Shown piece by piece: positions 6,215 through 8,401 of a stretch of DNA of 8,401 nt. A program made the position numbers and the translations under genes. Position 1 is the first letter of the stretch, and every line of letters starts with the position of its first letter. The notes under the pieces were generated by a model that saw only the letters and a program-made list of their open reading frames with translations, was not told the origin of the DNA and made no database searches. Origin of the DNA: Flavobacterium psychrophilum (lineage in GTDB: Bacteria > Bacteroidota > Bacteroidia > Flavobacteriales > Flavobacteriaceae); NCBI GenBank assembly GCA_003243255.1, contig QFQM01000193.1, positions 1 to 8,401 on the forward strand. Reading direction: 5' to 3'.

Positions 6215-7804
6215 TGCTGGTATCTTGATTAATTCAACCTCAGTTAACTTGTTCTTTTGCCAGTTGGATATTCTGTTTACATAGAAATAACTAGCGTATT
6301 GCTGTAGATATATCCTCTTGTGGAAATCGAACTGATAAATATCTAATACAGATAAGTTCATCATTACCTTAGTGACTACCATGTTATCCAGTAATGAAAT
6401 GACACCAGAATAGTTATCATCAAGGAATTTCTGGAAGCCTATATTATCATGAGTACATACCTTCGCTTGACTGGTAACTAGTTGTTGATATACACCGAAA
6501 TTATCCATAATGCCAAAGTTCACAGGGTCTTCAATCGTTTTTAAATACATCAATTGAAATTCATTTTCCCTATTTTTTTTCTCACTGGCTGGGTTATCAA
6601 AATCTGACAATTCATTTTCAGCAACATTGAAAAGAGGATAGCCTAGTAATCCAGTACTTGGCGTGAATAAACGTCCTTGTGAAGCTATGCCAAATGCTTC
6701 TGTAGTTCCAGTTATTATTTTCTCACCCCAAGCCTTGGCCTTTGAGAAAGTACTTTCAAAAACAGTATTCTCTTTATCTAGCGTAGCATTATCAATATTA
6801 AATGAACCTTGCAGCGCATTTGCTCCGAATGATGGGATGATGATAGAAATATTGGCAACGCCATCATCAAGTATATCTTCTGAATATTTATAATAATTAG
6901 TTTGCGCGTAGCTGCCAATTGAGTATTTCTCATTTTTCATTTCAATGTACTTATCAGTCCAATCTAGAATTGGTGACGTTGTAAGCAAATCAGTGAATCT
7001 AGTGAAGGTGACTTTCTTCTTTAGTTCGTCAACCTTGATTAACAGCCCATAACGCTGCATTAGTTCTTTAATCAAAATATCACAACCTTTATTGAAAACA
7101 CATTGCTTAATGTTGAAGTTAGCTCCATATACAACACTCAACTCTTTAACTCCTTTCTGTGAAGGAATGACCAATCTATTAAATACATTATCGCCCGACA
7201 TCGGATAAGATACCGTGTAACCTAAGTAAGAAAATATGCTTTCAAATAGTTTCTTTACAAAGAAATGAGGTGATGTCTCAAGTGCTTTTGTTCTTGTATA
7301 TGCACCTGTAATTCCTGCTTGAGCAAATGATGTGTGATAAGCATCAGCATTATATTGAGCAACTGGCAAACACCAGTCGGTCATGCTTGTTACGTAGTTA
7401 AGTAAATTTGGAGCAGTCCACATTACATTGGTATCTGGATAGACATCTTGAAGAGTATAATTCTTAATGACCTGGAAAAAGGTCTTCTCACTTCCATAGA
7501 TATTTAAAGCATAATTTCTGGGGTCTGAAGTACTATCAACTACTGCATAACCATCATTCACCAATACAATACTATCCTCAAGCATTGTAACTTTATTTTG
7601 GCTATATGGTATCCTAGTATTAGAACCATTTACACCAAGAAATTCCATTATCAAATCATTCTTTGCGCCCTTTGGAACTTTAAAACTATTTGTAAAAGAT
7701 GTATTTGGTTTGCTAATATCTGCTACATTATTAATTTGAAGCGTTAAAGCAACCTTGGAATCAGGATTTAACTGAAGTTCTTTACCATTAAAAATTATTT
7801 GCAT
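6206..7804 (-). CDS. Tail/baseplate-like structural protein, 532 aa
   Basis: A complete 532-residue protein starting at ATG 7802-7804, which overlaps the stop of the preceding tail gene as TAATG. The N-terminus reads MQIIFNGKELQLNPDSKVALTL, followed at about residues 25-48 by ISKPNTSFTNSFKVPKGAKN. A segment at about 178-200 (SPHFFVKKLFESIFSYLGY) resembles the helix ending in Gly-Tyr often seen in hub-like tail proteins of Bacteroidota phages. No signal peptide, transmembrane helix or catalytic motif is visible. It sits directly upstream of the tape measure gene, separated by 48 bp that contain a hairpin. Position and length suggest a tail-tip or baseplate component that nucleates the tail tube. 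The family assignment rests on memory and gene order, so it could be a different minor tail protein. The whole reading frame is intact. Confidence 0.65.
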   Translation of the reverse strand: MQIIFNGKELQLNPDSKVALTLQINNVADISKPNTSFTNSFKVPKGAKNDLIMEFLGVNGSNTRIPYSQNKVTMLEDSIVLVNDGYAVVDSTSDPRNYALNIYGSEKTFFQVIKNYTLQDVYPDTNVMWTAPNLLNYVTSMTDWCLPVAQYNADAYHTSFAQAGITGAYTRTKALETSPHFFVKKLFESIFSYLGYTVSYPMSGDNVFNRLVIPSQKGVKELSVVYGANFNIKQCVFNKGCDILIKELMQRYGLLIKVDELKKKVTFTRFTDLLTTSPILDWTDKYIEMKNEKYSIGSYAQTNYYKYSEDILDDGVANISIIIPSFGANALQGSFNIDNATLDKENTVFESTFSKAKAWGEKIITGTTEAFGIASQGRLFTPSTGLLGYPLFNVAENELSDFDNPASEKKNRENEFQLMYLKTIEDPVNFGIMDNFGVYQQLVTSQAKVCTHDNIGFQKFLDDNYSGVISLLDNMVVTKVMMNLSVLDIYQFDFHKRIYLQQYASYFYVNRISNWQKNKLTEVELIKIPAII

Positions 7805-8232
7805 TATTGTGTTTGAGTAAAATAGTTTGGCATCGTAATGGTCACACTACATTTGCCTTTATTGCTCTTGGTGTTGATATTCTCAAAACTGAAATCATTT
7901 ACCTTAACACCAAAGAAATCACCCTCTTGTATCTGGTGAAACGGTTCTTTACTTGTGTACATCCAAACCGCAGGTGATGTGTTCAGGTCTTGTAAATACA
8001 AAGCATCTTGCGCTGTATAAGTTGTTGATACTTGTAACGTATTGATAGCGGTCTTACCTATTAAATAAGAAGTTGATGTAACGTTCTGCAGGTTATCATA
8101 TTTTCCAGCGAAATCATCAATTGTTTTTGATGTTATTGTTGATTTATAAACGCTATCAAATTTCCAATAACTGTATGAACCGAACCTGTTAAGCCACTTA
8201 AGATAAACCCCACAATCGCTATCTTCCTTCAT
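7804..8232 (-). CDS. Phage tail protein, N-terminally truncated
   Basis: The readable part is 142 residues from an ATG at 8230-8232. That ATG is probably internal, because the frame continues upstream with RANIYV before running into the GC-rich segment and a stop at 8296-8298. Recognisable stretches are DCGVYLKWLNRFGSYSYWKF near the start, then alternating polar and hydrophobic residues suggesting beta structure, ending in CSVTITMPN. From memory, the GVYLKWLNR-G-YSYW pattern occurs in tail genes of Bacteroidota siphophages, but I could not run a search. Its stop codon overlaps the next gene's ATG (TAATG at 7802-7806), so the two are probably translationally coupled in a tail operon. The missing N-terminus would lie beyond the join near 8242. 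The exact role, such as distal tail or baseplate subunit, is inferred from position. Confidence 0.6.
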   Translation of the reverse strand: MKEDSDCGVYLKWLNRFGSYSYWKFDSVYKSTITSKTIDDFAGKYDNLQNVTSTSYLIGKTAINTLQVSTTYTAQDALYLQDLNTSPAVWMYTSKEPFHQIQEGDFFGVKVNDFSFENINTKSNKGKCSVTITMPNYFTQTQ

Positions 8233-8242
8233 TACATATATG

Positions 8243-8401
8243 TTTGCCCTGAATGTCGGCGATTTTTCCTGGTCTGGCGAATACGGTGAGACCTTTCATA
8301 AACAACGTATCGGTGACTCGCTGATTATCATCGACAGCGACGGCGACCACGACGCGTGGTTTAAAACGGCCGCGCGAAGCTCGTCCGCCAGCGCCGTGGC
8401 C
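8243..8401 (+). other. GC-rich foreign-looking segment with partial open frame
   Basis: From about 8242 to the window end the base composition jumps to 57% GC by hand count, against roughly 36% in the adjoining bases. One plus-strand frame (codons from 8243; an ATG lies at 8240-8242) stays open to the end for about 53 codons. It uses codons typical of enterobacteria: CTG, ATC, GGC, GAC, GCG and GCC, mostly G or C in third position. The translated stretch includes GDFSWSGEYGETFH and IGDSLIIIDSDGDHDAW. I do not recognise the protein. The orientation opposes all phage genes, and the segment interrupts a phage tail gene. It is most likely a chimeric join or contaminating fragment; a true insertion or recombination end is the alternative. 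One minus-strand frame is also open, so the coding strand is inferred from codon use only. Confidence 0.6.

Noticed and set aside
1..8401. CRISPR array, tRNA genes or insertion sequence
   Set aside because: No regularly spaced repeats, no cloverleaf-like sequence and no transposase frame were found on either strand.

Overview
The window looks like part of a tailed phage or prophage of a Bacteroidota host. Evidence: low GC, a long tape measure protein, tail proteins of the kind found in Bacteroidota siphophages, a freestanding homing endonuclease and a phage-type sigma factor. Shine-Dalgarno sequences are mostly weak or absent, as is usual in that phylum. No host housekeeping gene is visible, so the taxonomic call is an inference. 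Every convincing gene lies on the minus strand, so transcription runs from high to low coordinates.

Layout in the direction of transcription. (1) 8401 to about 8242 is GC-rich (57% by hand count) with enterobacteria-like codon use. It appears foreign to the rest and cuts off the first tail gene, most likely as an assembly chimera. (2) 8232-2801 is a tail module: the C-terminal part of a tail protein, a 532-residue tail/baseplate-like protein coupled to it by a TAATG overlap, and an 1118-residue tape measure protein. The module ends in a clear hairpin terminator at 2742-2777. (3) 2654-1205 is a small cluster: a 48-residue protein, a NUMOD4/HNH endonuclease with a C-terminal helix-turn-helix, and a sigma-70 family factor whose ATG overlaps the endonuclease stop codon (TAATG). 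A weak terminator may follow. (4) 1137-219 holds two genes of unknown function. The first (190 residues) is modular, with Gly/Ser and Asn/Gln linkers. The second (about 83 residues) is Ser/Asn-rich and shares a short DNA segment with the first. (5) Between those two genes are two perfect DnaA-box matches in a 20-bp direct repeat beside a very AT-rich stretch, a candidate replication origin or iteron-like control site. (6) 1-218 is AT-rich and non-coding, with a short direct repeat and a hairpin.

The genes fit a late tail operon followed by a separate control or accessory block. The sigma factor may redirect host RNA polymerase to phage promoters, and the endonuclease is probably a selfish element lodged in the sigma operon. 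The two downstream genes and the DnaA-box site are the least explained part. I found no convincing complete new system, but the 219-1137 block is the best candidate for something undescribed.
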